This document shows, one piece after another, positions 24,081 to 32,130 of a DNA stretch of 64,000 nt (the first letter of the stretch is position 1; the number at the start of each line of letters is the position of its first letter). The notes under the pieces were generated by a model, which made no database searches, was not told the DNA's origin, and saw nothing but the letters and a program-made list of their open reading frames with translations. The position numbers were made by a program, and so were the translations under genes. The stretch is taken from assembly GCF_001044235.1 (NCBI RefSeq), contig NZ_JYNL01000069.1, forward strand, positions 377,823 to 441,822, read 5' to 3'. Origin of the DNA: Mycolicibacterium chlorophenolicum. GTDB taxonomy: Bacteria; Actinomycetota; Actinomycetes; Mycobacteriales; Mycobacteriaceae.

Positions 24081-24121
24081 CCCGCCGAATTCCTTCTCAC
24101 GTTCGCGCCGTCATGCCGAGC

Positions 24122-25303
24122 TCAGGGCTGCAGCATGACCTTGACCGCGCCGTCCTGCTTCTTCTGGAAGATCTCGTAGGCGTGCGGGGCCTGCTCGAGG
24201 GGCAGCACATGGGTGGCGAACGATTCGACACCCAGCGGGTCGGAGTCGGTCAGCAACGGCATGATGTCGTCGACCCACTTCTTGACGTTGGCCTGCCCCA
24301 TCCGCAACTGCACCTGCTTGTCGAACAGCGTCAGCATCGGCATCGGATCGGCCATGCCGCCGTAGACGCCGCTCAGCGAGATCGTCCCGCCGCGGCGCAC
24401 GCAGTCGATCGCGGAGTACAGCGCGTCGAGGCGATCCACCCCGGCCTTCTGCATGAACGGCTTGGCGATGAAGTCGGGCAGGAACGCCGTGGCGGTCTGC
24501 GCCGCCTGCGCGATCGGTGAGCCGTGCGCCTCCATGCCGACCGCGTCGATCACCGAGTCGGTGCCCCGCCCGTCGGTCAGATCGCGCACCGCGTCGCCGA
24601 CCGACCCTGTGAGTTCGCGCATGTCGATGGTCTGGATGCCGCGCGCGGTGGCCCGGGCCAGCCGCTCCGGCACGCGGTCGACGGCGATCACCCGGTGACC
24701 GAGGTGCTGCGCGATGCGGGCGGCCATGTCGCCGATCGGCCCCAGCCCGAGCACGGTGACCGAACCGCCGTCGGGGATGCCGGCGTACGCGACGCCCTGC
24801 CAGGCCGTCGGTAGCACGTCGGAGAGGTACACGAAGCGCGAATCGGGCGGTCCCTCAGGGACTTTGATGTGAGTGAACTGCGCCTGCGGTATCCGCAGGT
24901 ACTGCGCCTGCCCGCCCGGCACCTGACCGTAGAGCTCGGAGTATCCGAACAGCGCCGCGCCCATGCCGTGCTCGCGTACCTGGGTGGTCTCGCACTGCGT
25001 GTAGAGCTGCTCGTCACACATGAAGCAGTGCCCGCAGGAGATCTGGAACGGCACCACGATGCGGTCTCCGACGGCGAGATCGCTGACGCCGGAACCCACC
25101 TCACGAACGACGCCCATCGCCTCGTGACCGAGGATGTCGCCCGGGTGCATGAACGCCCCCAGGACTTCGTACAGGTGCAGATCGGATCCGCAGATGTTGG
25201 TCGACGTGACCTCGATGATCGCGTCCGTCGGCTCCTCGAGCTTCGGATCGTCGACGGTGTCGACGCGCACATCGCGCCGACCGTGCCAGGTGACAGCCTT
25301 CAT
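24122..25303 (-). CDS. zinc-dependent alcohol/formaldehyde dehydrogenase-type oxidoreductase
   Basis: 393 residues. The catalytic zinc site is visible as C38 (TNICGSDLHL) and H60-E61 (ILGHEAMG), and a four-Cys structural zinc loop as CGHCFMCDEQLYTQC. The cofactor loop is VLGLGPIGDMA. The long insertion and the FLPDFIAKPFMQKAG stretch are typical of the glutathione-independent formaldehyde dehydrogenase-like branch, so NAD-linked alcohol or aldehyde oxidation is likely; the substrate is open. The ATG at MKAVTW is chosen because a SigF-type promoter ends 11 bases before it, which would make the earlier ATG lie inside the promoter. Confidence 0.85.
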   Translation of the reverse strand: MKAVTWHGRRDVRVDTVDDPKLEEPTDAIIEVTSTNICGSDLHLYEVLGAFMHPGDILGHEAMGVVREVGSGVSDLAVGDRIVVPFQISCGHCFMCDEQLYTQCETTQVREHGMGAALFGYSELYGQVPGGQAQYLRIPQAQFTHIKVPEGPPDSRFVYLSDVLPTAWQGVAYAGIPDGGSVTVLGLGPIGDMAARIAQHLGHRVIAVDRVPERLARATARGIQTIDMRELTGSVGDAVRDLTDGRGTDSVIDAVGMEAHGSPIAQAAQTATAFLPDFIAKPFMQKAGVDRLDALYSAIDCVRRGGTISLSGVYGGMADPMPMLTLFDKQVQLRMGQANVKKWVDDIMPLLTDSDPLGVESFATHVLPLEQAPHAYEIFQKKQDGAVKVMLQP

Positions 25304-25314
25304 GACCGGCATCG

Positions 25315-25339
25315 ATACCCGCGGACGAGCGGTTCAAAC
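25315..25339 (-). promoter_or_regulatory. strong SigF-type promoter for the alcohol dehydrogenase
   Basis: On the minus strand GTTT (25336-25339), 15-base spacer, GGGTAT (25315-25320): a full match to the SigF consensus. The expected transcript start falls just before the MKAVTW codon. Confidence 0.75.
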
Positions 25340-25439
25340 GCCGAACGGCCACAGGGCGTTCTTCCCGACCGGGGCTGACCACCGGCGCGGAACACGCTCA
25401 GCCGGGCAGGGTTTCGCCGCCGGCTTTCGGGGCGCGCGG

Positions 25440-25940
25440 CTACGGGTCGGCGGCGCGCATGCCCAGCGGGAGCACGAACCAGAACCCGGCGAACAACAGC
25501 AGTGCGCAGCCGCCCGCGACCAGCGCCGGGGTCAGGCCGGCGACGGCGTCGAAGATGATGACCGTCATCCCGGTGACGGCCACCCCGAGCAACAGCAGAC
25601 CCGTGTACGCGCAGCTGTGCGCGGCCGACACCAGCGTGCCCAGCCGGTGCCGCCGGAACAGCACCCGGTGCATGCCGACCGGCGCGATCAACAGCGCGGT
25701 GGAGAGCACCGCCGCGCTGACCGTGGCGAGGTAGACCTTCTGCATCGCGTCGCCGAGCATGGTGAAGCGCTGCTGGAAGGGCAGCGTCAGCAGAAAACCG
25801 GTCAACAGCTGCACCCCGGTCTGCACGACCCGCAGCTCCTGCAGCAGGCTGGCCCAATTACGGTCCAGCCGTTCGGTTTCCGTCTCCTGGCGCTCGCGCT
25901 GGTCCCACCCCTGATCGTCGGCGGGATGATCGGTACCCAC
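25440..25940 (-). CDS. DUF6328-like membrane protein
   Basis: 166 residues from the GTG that follows GGGAGGATC; an ATG eight codons upstream lacks such a site. The soluble N-terminus (RERQETETERLDRNWASLLQ, then ELRVVQTGVQ) is typical of DUF6328. Four membrane helices follow (LLTGFLLTLPFQQ, VYLATVSAAVLSTALLIA, SCAYTGLLLLGVAVTGMTV, GCALLLFAGFWFVLPLG). No known function. It is divergent from the DUF4235 gene, whose SigF promoter lies about 40 bases upstream on the other strand. Confidence 0.75.
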   Translation of the reverse strand: MGTDHPADDQGWDQRERQETETERLDRNWASLLQELRVVQTGVQLLTGFLLTLPFQQRFTMLGDAMQKVYLATVSAAVLSTALLIAPVGMHRVLFRRHRLGTLVSAAHSCAYTGLLLLGVAVTGMTVIIFDAVAGLTPALVAGGCALLLFAGFWFVLPLGMRAADP

Positions 25941-25979
25941 GGCGCCGATCCTCCCACCCGCCACCGCGCGATGCGTCGC

Positions 25980-26004
25980 GTTTGGCGACGGCAGGCCCGG
26001 GTAT
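25980..26004 (+). promoter_or_regulatory. strong SigF-type promoter for the DUF4235 gene
   Basis: GTTT (25980-25983), 15-base spacer, GGGTAT (25999-26004): full consensus match, ending 22 bases before the ATG and ahead of its CAGGAGG ribosome binding site. Confidence 0.8.
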
Positions 26005-26026
26005 CTTTCCGGGCAGGAGGCCCGTC

Positions 26027-26302
26027 ATGAGCAAACTGTCACAGAAGCTGTACACCCCGCTGTCGGTCGCCACCGGCGTCGGCGGTGGCCTGTTGGCCGG
26101 CCAGATCTTCGGTCAGATCTGGAAGCGTGTGGGCCAGAACGATCCCGAACCGCCGGACCCCAAAGACCTGAGTTATTCGACCAGATCGGTGCTGCTGGTG
26201 GGCGCACTCCAGGGCCTGATCGTCGGGTTGGTCCGGGCCAGTCTCCAGCGGGCCGGCGCCCGCGGCTACCAGGCGCTCACCAAGGAACCTCCCCCCGCCT
26301 GA
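26027..26302 (+). CDS. DUF4235 family membrane protein
   Basis: 91 residues after CAGGAGGCCCGTC. The sequence MSKLSQKLYTPLSVATGVGG with a following GLLAGQIFGQIWKRV segment, and a second helix (SVLLVGALQGLIVGLVRASL) near 52-72, match DUF4235, a two-helix actinobacterial family of unknown function. A consensus SigF promoter directly upstream marks it as general-stress induced. Confidence 0.85.
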   Translation: MSKLSQKLYTPLSVATGVGGGLLAGQIFGQIWKRVGQNDPEPPDPKDLSYSTRSVLLVGALQGLIVGLVRASLQRAGARGYQALTKEPPPA

Positions 26303-26373
26303 TCCGGGAATTACATACGTTTTCCACAGCCGACAGTGAGCATGTTCTCAGCGGCGGGTCGCACCGTTGAGTC

Positions 26374-26601
26374 ATGTCTCGCACGATCGACACCCGACTG
26401 CTCGGGTGCGCAGCCGTCCTCGCGCTGCCCGCAAGCCTGGCGGTGATGCTGTTGGCCACCCCGGGATCGGCGTCTCCCCTGCTGTCGTGGACGGTCTCCA
26501 CGCTGGCGCTGCTCACTGCGCTCGTCGTCCTGGCCGTCGGCGAATGCGCATGGGAGAACAGCGTCGCCCGCGCCCGGGCCGCAGGGCTGGTGGGCCGCTG
26601 A
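26374..26601 (+). CDS. small two-helix membrane protein
   Basis: 75 residues. Two hydrophobic segments (LLGCAAVLALPASLAVMLLA and LLSWTVSTLALLTALVVLAV) are separated by a short loop, followed by a short charged tail (ECAWENSVARARAAGLVGR). No family is recognised and no strong ribosome binding site is present. It converges on the next gene with one base between them. Probably real because of its position and composition, but unsupported by motif. Confidence 0.45.
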   Translation: MSRTIDTRLLGCAAVLALPASLAVMLLATPGSASPLLSWTVSTLALLTALVVLAVGECAWENSVARARAAGLVGR

Positions 26602-26602
26602 C

Positions 26603-27271
26603 TCATGCGACCCGCGGTCCCAGCAGCACCGCTGGACGCGGCAATCTCCACCGCGCGCAACCCTCCGTCAATGCGTCGTCGACGGCGGTGGCCGCCCGAC
26701 TCGTCGCTCCGGTGCCGTACACCCACGCGCCGGCGTCCCCGCCGGCCAGGCTGATCCGCCCCAGCGCGAGCCCGCAGGTGCGCAACACCGACATCCGGCA
26801 CAGCATCCGCTCTGCCGCGACTCCCCACTCCAGCGCGCCGTCGGAGTCATCGACATCGGCGTGCAGCCCGATGACGTCGATGCGGCGTTCCCCGATCACC
26901 CCCGGCCCCTGCTCGTCGATGTACACCCCGATTCCGGGGCGCCCGGTGCCCGTGAGGACGTCAACGTGTCGATCGGCCGCGACGATGAATCGGACCACTC
27001 CGGCGCCGACCGCGTTCCCGATCGTCGCCGTCGACAGACCGCATCGGAGGACGACATGCTCGGGCCGGATGCCGAGCCGCCCGACCTGCTCCACCTCGTC
27101 GTCGCCACACACGATCACCGTGATGCCGTGGGCGCGTACCCAGGCGGCCACCGCCGGATCGCCGAGAGCCCGCGCAGGAATGCCGCACGCGGCCGTCGGC
27201 AGGATCCGCCGAATGCACCGGATCGACGACGGGAGGCGATGGGCGGGACGCGGAAGGTCGAGAACAGCCAT
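26603..27271 (-). CDS. hypothetical protein distantly like fold-III PLP decarboxylases (LysA-like)
   Basis: 222 residues. Pieces resemble the barrel of diaminopimelate decarboxylase or alanine-racemase-like proteins: alternating strand-helix units such as HGITVIVCGDDEVEQVGRLG, IRPEHVVLRCG and VVRFIVAADRHVDVL, then GIGVYIDEQGPGVIGERRID. The usual N-terminal lysine that holds PLP (VKAN-type motif) is not visible and the protein is half normal length, so it is probably not a working decarboxylase. It could be a truncated descendant or a binding protein. Mycobacterial genomes often carry similar short LysA-like proteins. Low certainty. Confidence 0.5.
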   Translation of the reverse strand: MAVLDLPRPAHRLPSSIRCIRRILPTAACGIPARALGDPAVAAWVRAHGITVIVCGDDEVEQVGRLGIRPEHVVLRCGLSTATIGNAVGAGVVRFIVAADRHVDVLTGTGRPGIGVYIDEQGPGVIGERRIDVIGLHADVDDSDGALEWGVAAERMLCRMSVLRTCGLALGRISLAGGDAGAWVYGTGATSRAATAVDDALTEGCARWRLPRPAVLLGPRVA

Positions 27272-27353
27272 GCTCTCGGTCTACGCCGACACGCGTGACC
27301 AGTGGGCGCCCCTTGCGACATCTTGACGCCCCGGTGCCCACCTTTTACGGAAA

Positions 27354-28226
27354 CTACCGCGCAGGCACCTCGTTGGCGAGCGCGATCAGCTTGGCGCGCA
27401 CCAACTCCGGCTGCTCGTCGAGAATGAAGTGCCCACCGTCGACCAACTCCAGCGTGTAGTCGTCGGCGCGGGCGGTCTCGGCCGCCGCCAACGACGCGTG
27501 GATGGCGGTGTCGTTCCTGGCGAACAGTGCCCGGGTCGGCACCGTGGACCGGCGCCGCTCCGGGTTGCGCGCACTCTCCCGCGCCTCGCGCAGCAGGAAC
27601 GTTCGATAGGTATCGCGCGCGGTGCGCGCGACCATCGGATCGCGGAACGCGTCGGCGTACACCTTCGCGGTCTGGCGGTCCACCCCCGGTGCGGCCATGC
27701 CGAAGATGACGCGCTCGAGGTACGGGGTGCGGCGCTGCAGCGGCACCCCGATGGACGCGACGAACGGCTGGTAGAGCAGGAACCGCCACAGGTGCGGGGC
27801 CAACGCCTTGGCCGACACCCACGGATGGGGGATGTTGAGCACCAGATAGCCGTCGATCCGCTCGGGTACCCGCAGGGCCAGCAGATGGCCGATGTAACCG
27901 CCCCAGTCGTGGCCGACCAGCAGCACGTGCTCCAGACCCAGCGCGTCCATCAGCGCCACCAGATCGCTGACCACGTCCTCCTTGGCCCACTTGTGCGGCG
28001 CCGGGCCTGACCATCCGTACCCGGGAAGGTCGGGGGCGATGATCCGCAGCCCGGGCGGCGGATCGGCCAACAGGTCGCGGTAGGCCCAGTGGTGCTGCGG
28101 CCAGCCGTGCAGCGCCAATACCGGTCTGCCATCCTCCGGCCCGGCCTCGGTCACATGAAAACGCACCCCTCGGGCAGTCACATGACTCCGGCGGACCCCT
28201 CCGATCGGCGGGGGTTGGTTCGTCAT
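27354..28226 (-). CDS. alpha/beta-hydrolase, epoxide hydrolase/dehalogenase type
   Basis: 290 residues. The oxyanion motif LALHGWPQHHW and the elbow LLVGHDWGGYIGHLL with Asp as nucleophile place it among epoxide hydrolases and haloalkane dehalogenases, which form an alkyl-enzyme ester. The C-terminal His sits in LVDGGHFILDEQPE, and an acid is expected in TRALFARNDTAI. Two cap-domain tyrosines that would identify an epoxide hydrolase cannot be assigned confidently. No signal peptide. The gene is divergent from prpE with 37 bases between the starts. Confidence 0.82.
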   Translation of the reverse strand: MTNQPPPIGGVRRSHVTARGVRFHVTEAGPEDGRPVLALHGWPQHHWAYRDLLADPPPGLRIIAPDLPGYGWSGPAPHKWAKEDVVSDLVALMDALGLEHVLLVGHDWGGYIGHLLALRVPERIDGYLVLNIPHPWVSAKALAPHLWRFLLYQPFVASIGVPLQRRTPYLERVIFGMAAPGVDRQTAKVYADAFRDPMVARTARDTYRTFLLREARESARNPERRRSTVPTRALFARNDTAIHASLAAAETARADDYTLELVDGGHFILDEQPELVRAKLIALANEVPAR

Positions 28227-28251
28227 GACCCTGAGACTAACGGGGAGGGTT

Positions 28252-28257
28252 TACGGT
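28252..28257 (+). promoter_or_regulatory. -10 element (TACGGT) for leaderless prpE
   Basis: TACGGT fits TANNNT and ends six bases before the ATG at 28264, so transcription probably starts at or next to the start codon. Confidence 0.45.
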
Positions 28258-28263
28258 GCTGAT

Positions 28264-30135
28264 ATGCCCGGGTACCGCGACCTGTTCGACGCCAGCATCA
28301 CCGACCCCGAAGCCTTCTGGGCCGACGCCGCCACCGCCGTGACCTGGTCTCGCGCGCCGCAGCGGATCCTCGACGACAGCCACCCGCCGTTCTACCGCTG
28401 GTACCCCGACGCCGAACTCAACACCTGCGCCAACGCGCTCGACCGCCACGTCGAGGCGGGCCGGGGTGAGCAGGCCGCCCTGATCTACGACTCCGCCGTC
28501 ACCGACACCCAGCGCACCTACACCTACCGCGAACTGCTCGACGAGACCGCGCGCTTCGCCGGTGCCCTGCGCGATCTCGGCGTCGACAAGGGCGACCGGG
28601 TGGTCATCTACATGCCGATGATCCCCGAGGCCGTCATCGCGATGCTGGCCTGCGCCCGACTCGGAGCCGTGCACTCGGTCGTCTTCGGCGGTTTCGCACC
28701 GCACGAACTCGCGGTGCGCATCGACGACGTGCAGCCGACCGTGATCGTCTCCGCGTCCTGCGGCATCGAACCCACCCGCGTCGTCGAGTACAAGCCGATG
28801 CTCGACGCGGCCATCGGCATGACCAGCCATCCCCCGCGCCATTGCGTTGTGGTGCAGCGGGATCGGCATCGCTGCGAATTGGTCGAGGGCCGCGACCTGG
28901 ACTGGACGGACGTGATGGCCACCGCGAAACCGGTCGACCCGGTTCCGGTCGCCGCGACCGACCCGCTCTACGTGCTCTACACCTCCGGGACCACCGGCAA
29001 ACCCAAGGGCATCGTGCGCGACAACGGCGGCCACGCCGTCGCGCTGCTGTGGAGCATGCGCCACATCTACGACATCGCCCCCGGCGAGGTGTTCTGGGCG
29101 GCCTCCGACGTGGGCTGGGTGGTCGGCCACTCCTACATCGTCTATGCGCCACTGCTTCTCGGCGCGACGACGGTGCTCTACGAGGGCAAGCCCGTCGGCA
29201 CCCCGGACCCCGGCGCGTTCTGGCGGGTGATCTCCGAGCACAACGTCAAGGCACTGTTCACCGCACCGACCGCGATCCGCGCCATCCGCAAGGAGGACCC
29301 GGAGGGCAAGTACCTCGCCGACTACGACCGCTCGGCGCTGAAGTACCTGTTCCTGGCCGGCGAGCGCCTCGACCCCGACACGTACCACTGGGCGTCGGAC
29401 AAGCTCGGCGTCCCGGTGATCGACCACTGGTGGCAGACCGAGACCGGCTGGGCGATCGCCGCCAATCCCGTTGGCGTGGAGCCGCTTCCGATCAAGGCGG
29501 GGTCACCGACGGTCCCGATGCCCGGCTACGACGTCCGCATCCTGCACGAGGACGGATACGGCTGCGGGCCCGGGCAGGAGGGCGCCATCTGCATCCGGCT
29601 GCCGCTGCCTCCGGGCACGCTGCCGACGCTGTGGAACGCCGAGGCGCGCTACGAGGCGTCCTACCTGACCGAGCACCCCGGCTACTACCTGACCGGAGAC
29701 GGCGGCCACTTCGACGAGGACGGCTATCTGTTCGTGATGGGCCGCATCGACGACGTCATCAACGTCGCCGGGCACCGGCTGTCCACCGGCGCGATCGAGG
29801 AGGTGCTGGCCACCCACCCGGCCGTCGCCGAATGCGCGGTGATCGGGGTGCCCGACGAGATCAAGGGCCAGGCGCCGCGCGGGCTCGTCGTGGTCAAGTC
29901 CGGCGCGTCCACCGTGGGACTGGCCGACGAGCTGATCCAGCTGGTGCGCGACGAGATCGGTGCGGTGGCCGCGTTCCGTCTCGTCGACGTCGTGCCCGCC
30001 CTGCCCAAGACCCGGTCGGGCAAGATCCTGCGCAAGACCATGCGGGGGCTGGCCACCGGCCGCGACGAACCCGTGCCCTCCACCATCGAGGACCCGACGG
30101 TGCTCGACAAGCTCGCCCCGATCCTGCGGCCCTGA
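28264..30135 (+). CDS. prpE: propionyl-CoA synthetase
   Basis: 623 residues, typical of PrpE/Acs enzymes. It has the N-terminal ACAS domain, the P-loop YTSGTTGKPKGIV (about 239-251), the PrpE-type segment VGWVVGHSYIVYAPLLLGAT with EGKPVGTPDPGAFW (acetyl-CoA synthetases differ here), the GYYLTGDGG hinge region and the C-terminal acetylatable lysine motif PKTRSGKILRKT. It activates propionate with ATP and CoA in the cytosol. The lysine in SGKILRK is a known target of protein acetylation. It stands alone, without prpBCD genes beside it. Confidence 0.9.
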   Translation: MPGYRDLFDASITDPEAFWADAATAVTWSRAPQRILDDSHPPFYRWYPDAELNTCANALDRHVEAGRGEQAALIYDSAVTDTQRTYTYRELLDETARFAGALRDLGVDKGDRVVIYMPMIPEAVIAMLACARLGAVHSVVFGGFAPHELAVRIDDVQPTVIVSASCGIEPTRVVEYKPMLDAAIGMTSHPPRHCVVVQRDRHRCELVEGRDLDWTDVMATAKPVDPVPVAATDPLYVLYTSGTTGKPKGIVRDNGGHAVALLWSMRHIYDIAPGEVFWAASDVGWVVGHSYIVYAPLLLGATTVLYEGKPVGTPDPGAFWRVISEHNVKALFTAPTAIRAIRKEDPEGKYLADYDRSALKYLFLAGERLDPDTYHWASDKLGVPVIDHWWQTETGWAIAANPVGVEPLPIKAGSPTVPMPGYDVRILHEDGYGCGPGQEGAICIRLPLPPGTLPTLWNAEARYEASYLTEHPGYYLTGDGGHFDEDGYLFVMGRIDDVINVAGHRLSTGAIEEVLATHPAVAECAVIGVPDEIKGQAPRGLVVVKSGASTVGLADELIQLVRDEIGAVAAFRLVDVVPALPKTRSGKILRKTMRGLATGRDEPVPSTIEDPTVLDKLAPILRP

Positions 30136-30148
30136 CCGCCGCCCGGGT

Positions 30149-30172
30149 GTTATCCCGGCGCCACGATGGGTA
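30149..30172 (+). promoter_or_regulatory. SigF-type promoter for the DUF4383 gene
   Basis: GTTA (30149-30152), 15-base spacer, GGGTA (30168-30172), one mismatch to consensus at the -35. It begins 13 bases after the prpE stop and precedes the DUF4383 start by 46 bases. Confidence 0.65.
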
Positions 30173-30218
30173 CCTCTCCAGCACGCACGTCAATAACGAC
30201 GACGTGAAGGGAGACGGC

Positions 30219-30686
30219 ATGACAGACCGCCCTAAGTACATGGCAGTTCAGGGCGCCGCGCTGATCGTCGCCGTCGCGCTGACGGTGCTCGGCGTGCTGG
30301 GCTTCGTCCCCGGAGTGACCTCCGGCGTCGACCAGCTCAGCTGGGCCGGTCAACGCCCCGGCGCGCTCCTGTTCGGCACCTTCGCGGTGTCGGCCCTGCT
30401 CAACATCGTCCACATCGTTGTGGGCGTCGCCGGGTTCGCGGGCGCCCGCACCTATGCCGCGGCACGCGCCTACCTCCTGGTCGGCGGCCTGATCTACCTC
30501 GCGCTGTGGCTCTACGGCCTGCTCGTCGAACGCGGCAGCGACGCCCACGTCCTGCCGCTCAACGGCGCCGACAACTGGTTGCACGCCGGCGTCGGCGCCG
30601 TGATGGTGCTGCTCGCGATCACCCTCGCCGGGCAGCACGACCCCACCAAGCGCCGGCCGCGGATGCGGCGGGCGGCCAGTCACTGA
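30219..30686 (+). CDS. DUF4383 family membrane protein
   Basis: 155 residues after GTGAAGGGAGACGGC. Four membrane helices and the family pattern (MAVQGAALIVAVALTVLGVL, FVPGVTSGVDQLSWAG, then LLNIVHIVVGVAGFAGARTY and LNGADNWLHAGVGAVMVLL) identify DUF4383, found in many actinobacteria and often stress-regulated. A SigF-type promoter sits directly upstream. Conserved His residues in the helices (NIVHIVVG and WLHAG) could bind a metal or haem, but that is speculation. It converges on ppx2. Confidence 0.85.
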   Translation: MTDRPKYMAVQGAALIVAVALTVLGVLGFVPGVTSGVDQLSWAGQRPGALLFGTFAVSALLNIVHIVVGVAGFAGARTYAAARAYLLVGGLIYLALWLYGLLVERGSDAHVLPLNGADNWLHAGVGAVMVLLAITLAGQHDPTKRRPRMRRAASH

Positions 30687-30689
30687 GCC

Positions 30690-31640
30690 CTACGCGATCG
30701 ACAGCGCGATCCCGTCCAGGATGTCGTGCTCGCTGACCACCAGCGTGTGGATGCCGGCGCGCTCACCCAGCATCTCGGCGAGCTCCTGCACGATCAGTGC
30801 GCCCCCGCCGATGACGTCGACGCGGCCCTCGTGCATCGGGCCCAGCACCGCGCGCTGCGCGCGCGTCATCGCCAGCAGGTCGGCGCACACCGGCAGCAGG
30901 TCCTCGAAGCCGACCGACGACAGGTGGATCGCGTCGGAATCGTAGGTCGTCATCCGGCGCGCCAACGCGGCCAGCGTGGTCATCGTGCCCGCCACCCCCA
31001 CCCACGTGTGGGCCTGCTCGACGGGCACCACCCGCAGCGCTTCGCCGAGCGCCTCCCGCACCACCGCGCGCGCCGCCGCGATCTCGTCGTCGGTGGGCGG
31101 ATCGGAGTGCAGGCAGCGTTCGGTCAGGCGTACGCAGCCGATGTCCGCCGAAAACGACGATGCGACGACGCGCGGATCCTCGGTCGAGCCGAGCACCACC
31201 TCGGTCGAGCCGCCCCCGAGATCGACGACCACGAAAGGCGCAGTGGCCGGGTCCAATTCACCGACCGCGCCGCGGAACGACAGCTCCGCCTCCTGCGCGC
31301 CGGTGATCACCTCGGCCACCGAACCGGGGACCACGGCGCCGAGCACCTCCGAGGTCATCGCGAAGAACTCCTCGCGGTTGCTGACGTCGCGGGCCGCCGA
31401 CGTCGCGACCATCCGCACCGCGGTCACGTCGTGATCGCGCATCAACGCCGCATAGGCGCTCAGCGCCGCGCGGGTACGGGCCAGCGCGTCGGGGGCGAAC
31501 TCCCCGGTCGCGTCCACCCCCTGACCCAGTCGCACGATCCGCATCTCGCGGTGCACATCGACCAGCCGACCGTCGGTGACGTCGGCGATCAGCAGCCGGA
31601 TCGAATTGGTCCCGCAGTCGACGGCGGCCACCCTAGCCAT
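30690..31640 (-). CDS. ppx2: exopolyphosphatase (Ppx/GppA family)
   Basis: 316 residues. The ASKHA ATPase-type loops are present: VAAVDCGTNSIRLLIAD at the N-terminus and VVDLGGGSTEVVLGS near residue 143. The protein is the short two-domain version without the C-terminal HD-like domains, as in mycobacterial Rv1026. Such enzymes hydrolyse polyphosphate end-wise and some act on pppGpp; the activity of this paralogue is less certain. It overlaps the DUF501 gene by eight bases and ends the FtsB-DUF501-Ppx run. Confidence 0.88.
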   Translation of the reverse strand: MARVAAVDCGTNSIRLLIADVTDGRLVDVHREMRIVRLGQGVDATGEFAPDALARTRAALSAYAALMRDHDVTAVRMVATSAARDVSNREEFFAMTSEVLGAVVPGSVAEVITGAQEAELSFRGAVGELDPATAPFVVVDLGGGSTEVVLGSTEDPRVVASSFSADIGCVRLTERCLHSDPPTDDEIAAARAVVREALGEALRVVPVEQAHTWVGVAGTMTTLAALARRMTTYDSDAIHLSSVGFEDLLPVCADLLAMTRAQRAVLGPMHEGRVDVIGGGALIVQELAEMLGERAGIHTLVVSEHDILDGIALSIA

Positions 31641-32130
31641 GCGTCCACACCTCCGGATCGAGAATGCCGGTCATCGCCGGCTCGGTCGCCAAGATCGCCA
31701 ACGCCTCGTCACCGAACGGGTTCACGCCGGGGCCCTTCGCCAACGCGTGTGCAATCACCACGTGCAGGCATTTGACCCGGTCGGGCATGCCGCCGCCGGA
31801 GAACGTGGTGTGCAGGGGTTCGATCGCGTCGCGCTCGGCCAGATACGACTCGTGCGCCCGGCGGTAGGCGGCCGCCAGTTCGGGATCGTGCTCCAGTCGC
31901 TCGGTCATCTCGCGCATCAGCCCCGAGGACTCCAGCCGGCTGGCTGCGGCCGTCAACACCGGATGCGTGAGGTAGTACAGCGTCGGGAACGGGGTGCCGT
32001 CAGGCAGTCTCGGCGCCGTCGTGACCACCGCGGGATCGCCGGCGGGGCAGCGGTAGGCGATCTCGAGCACACCGCGCGGCTCCCGGCCCAACTGCCGCGC
32101 GACGATCTCGAGATCCTCGGGCTCAACCAC
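31633..32130 (-). CDS. DUF501 family protein
   Basis: 165 residues from a GTG that overlaps the FtsB-like stop by eight bases. The DUF501 pattern is clear (EDLEIVARQLGREPRGVLEI, AYRCPAGDPAVVTTAPRLPD, PFPTLYYLTHP, then GGMPDRVKCLHVVIAHALAK with conserved Cys and His). The family is conserved between the ftsB-like gene and ppx across actinobacteria, as in Rv1025. Biochemical role unknown; the C-x-x-x-x-A-Y-R-C-P and K-C-L-H residues could bind a metal. Confidence 0.88.
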   Translation of the reverse strand: MVEPEDLEIVARQLGREPRGVLEIAYRCPAGDPAVVTTAPRLPDGTPFPTLYYLTHPVLTAAASRLESSGLMREMTERLEHDPELAAAYRRAHESYLAERDAIEPLHTTFSGGGMPDRVKCLHVVIAHALAKGPGVNPFGDEALAILATEPAMTGILDPEVWTHG

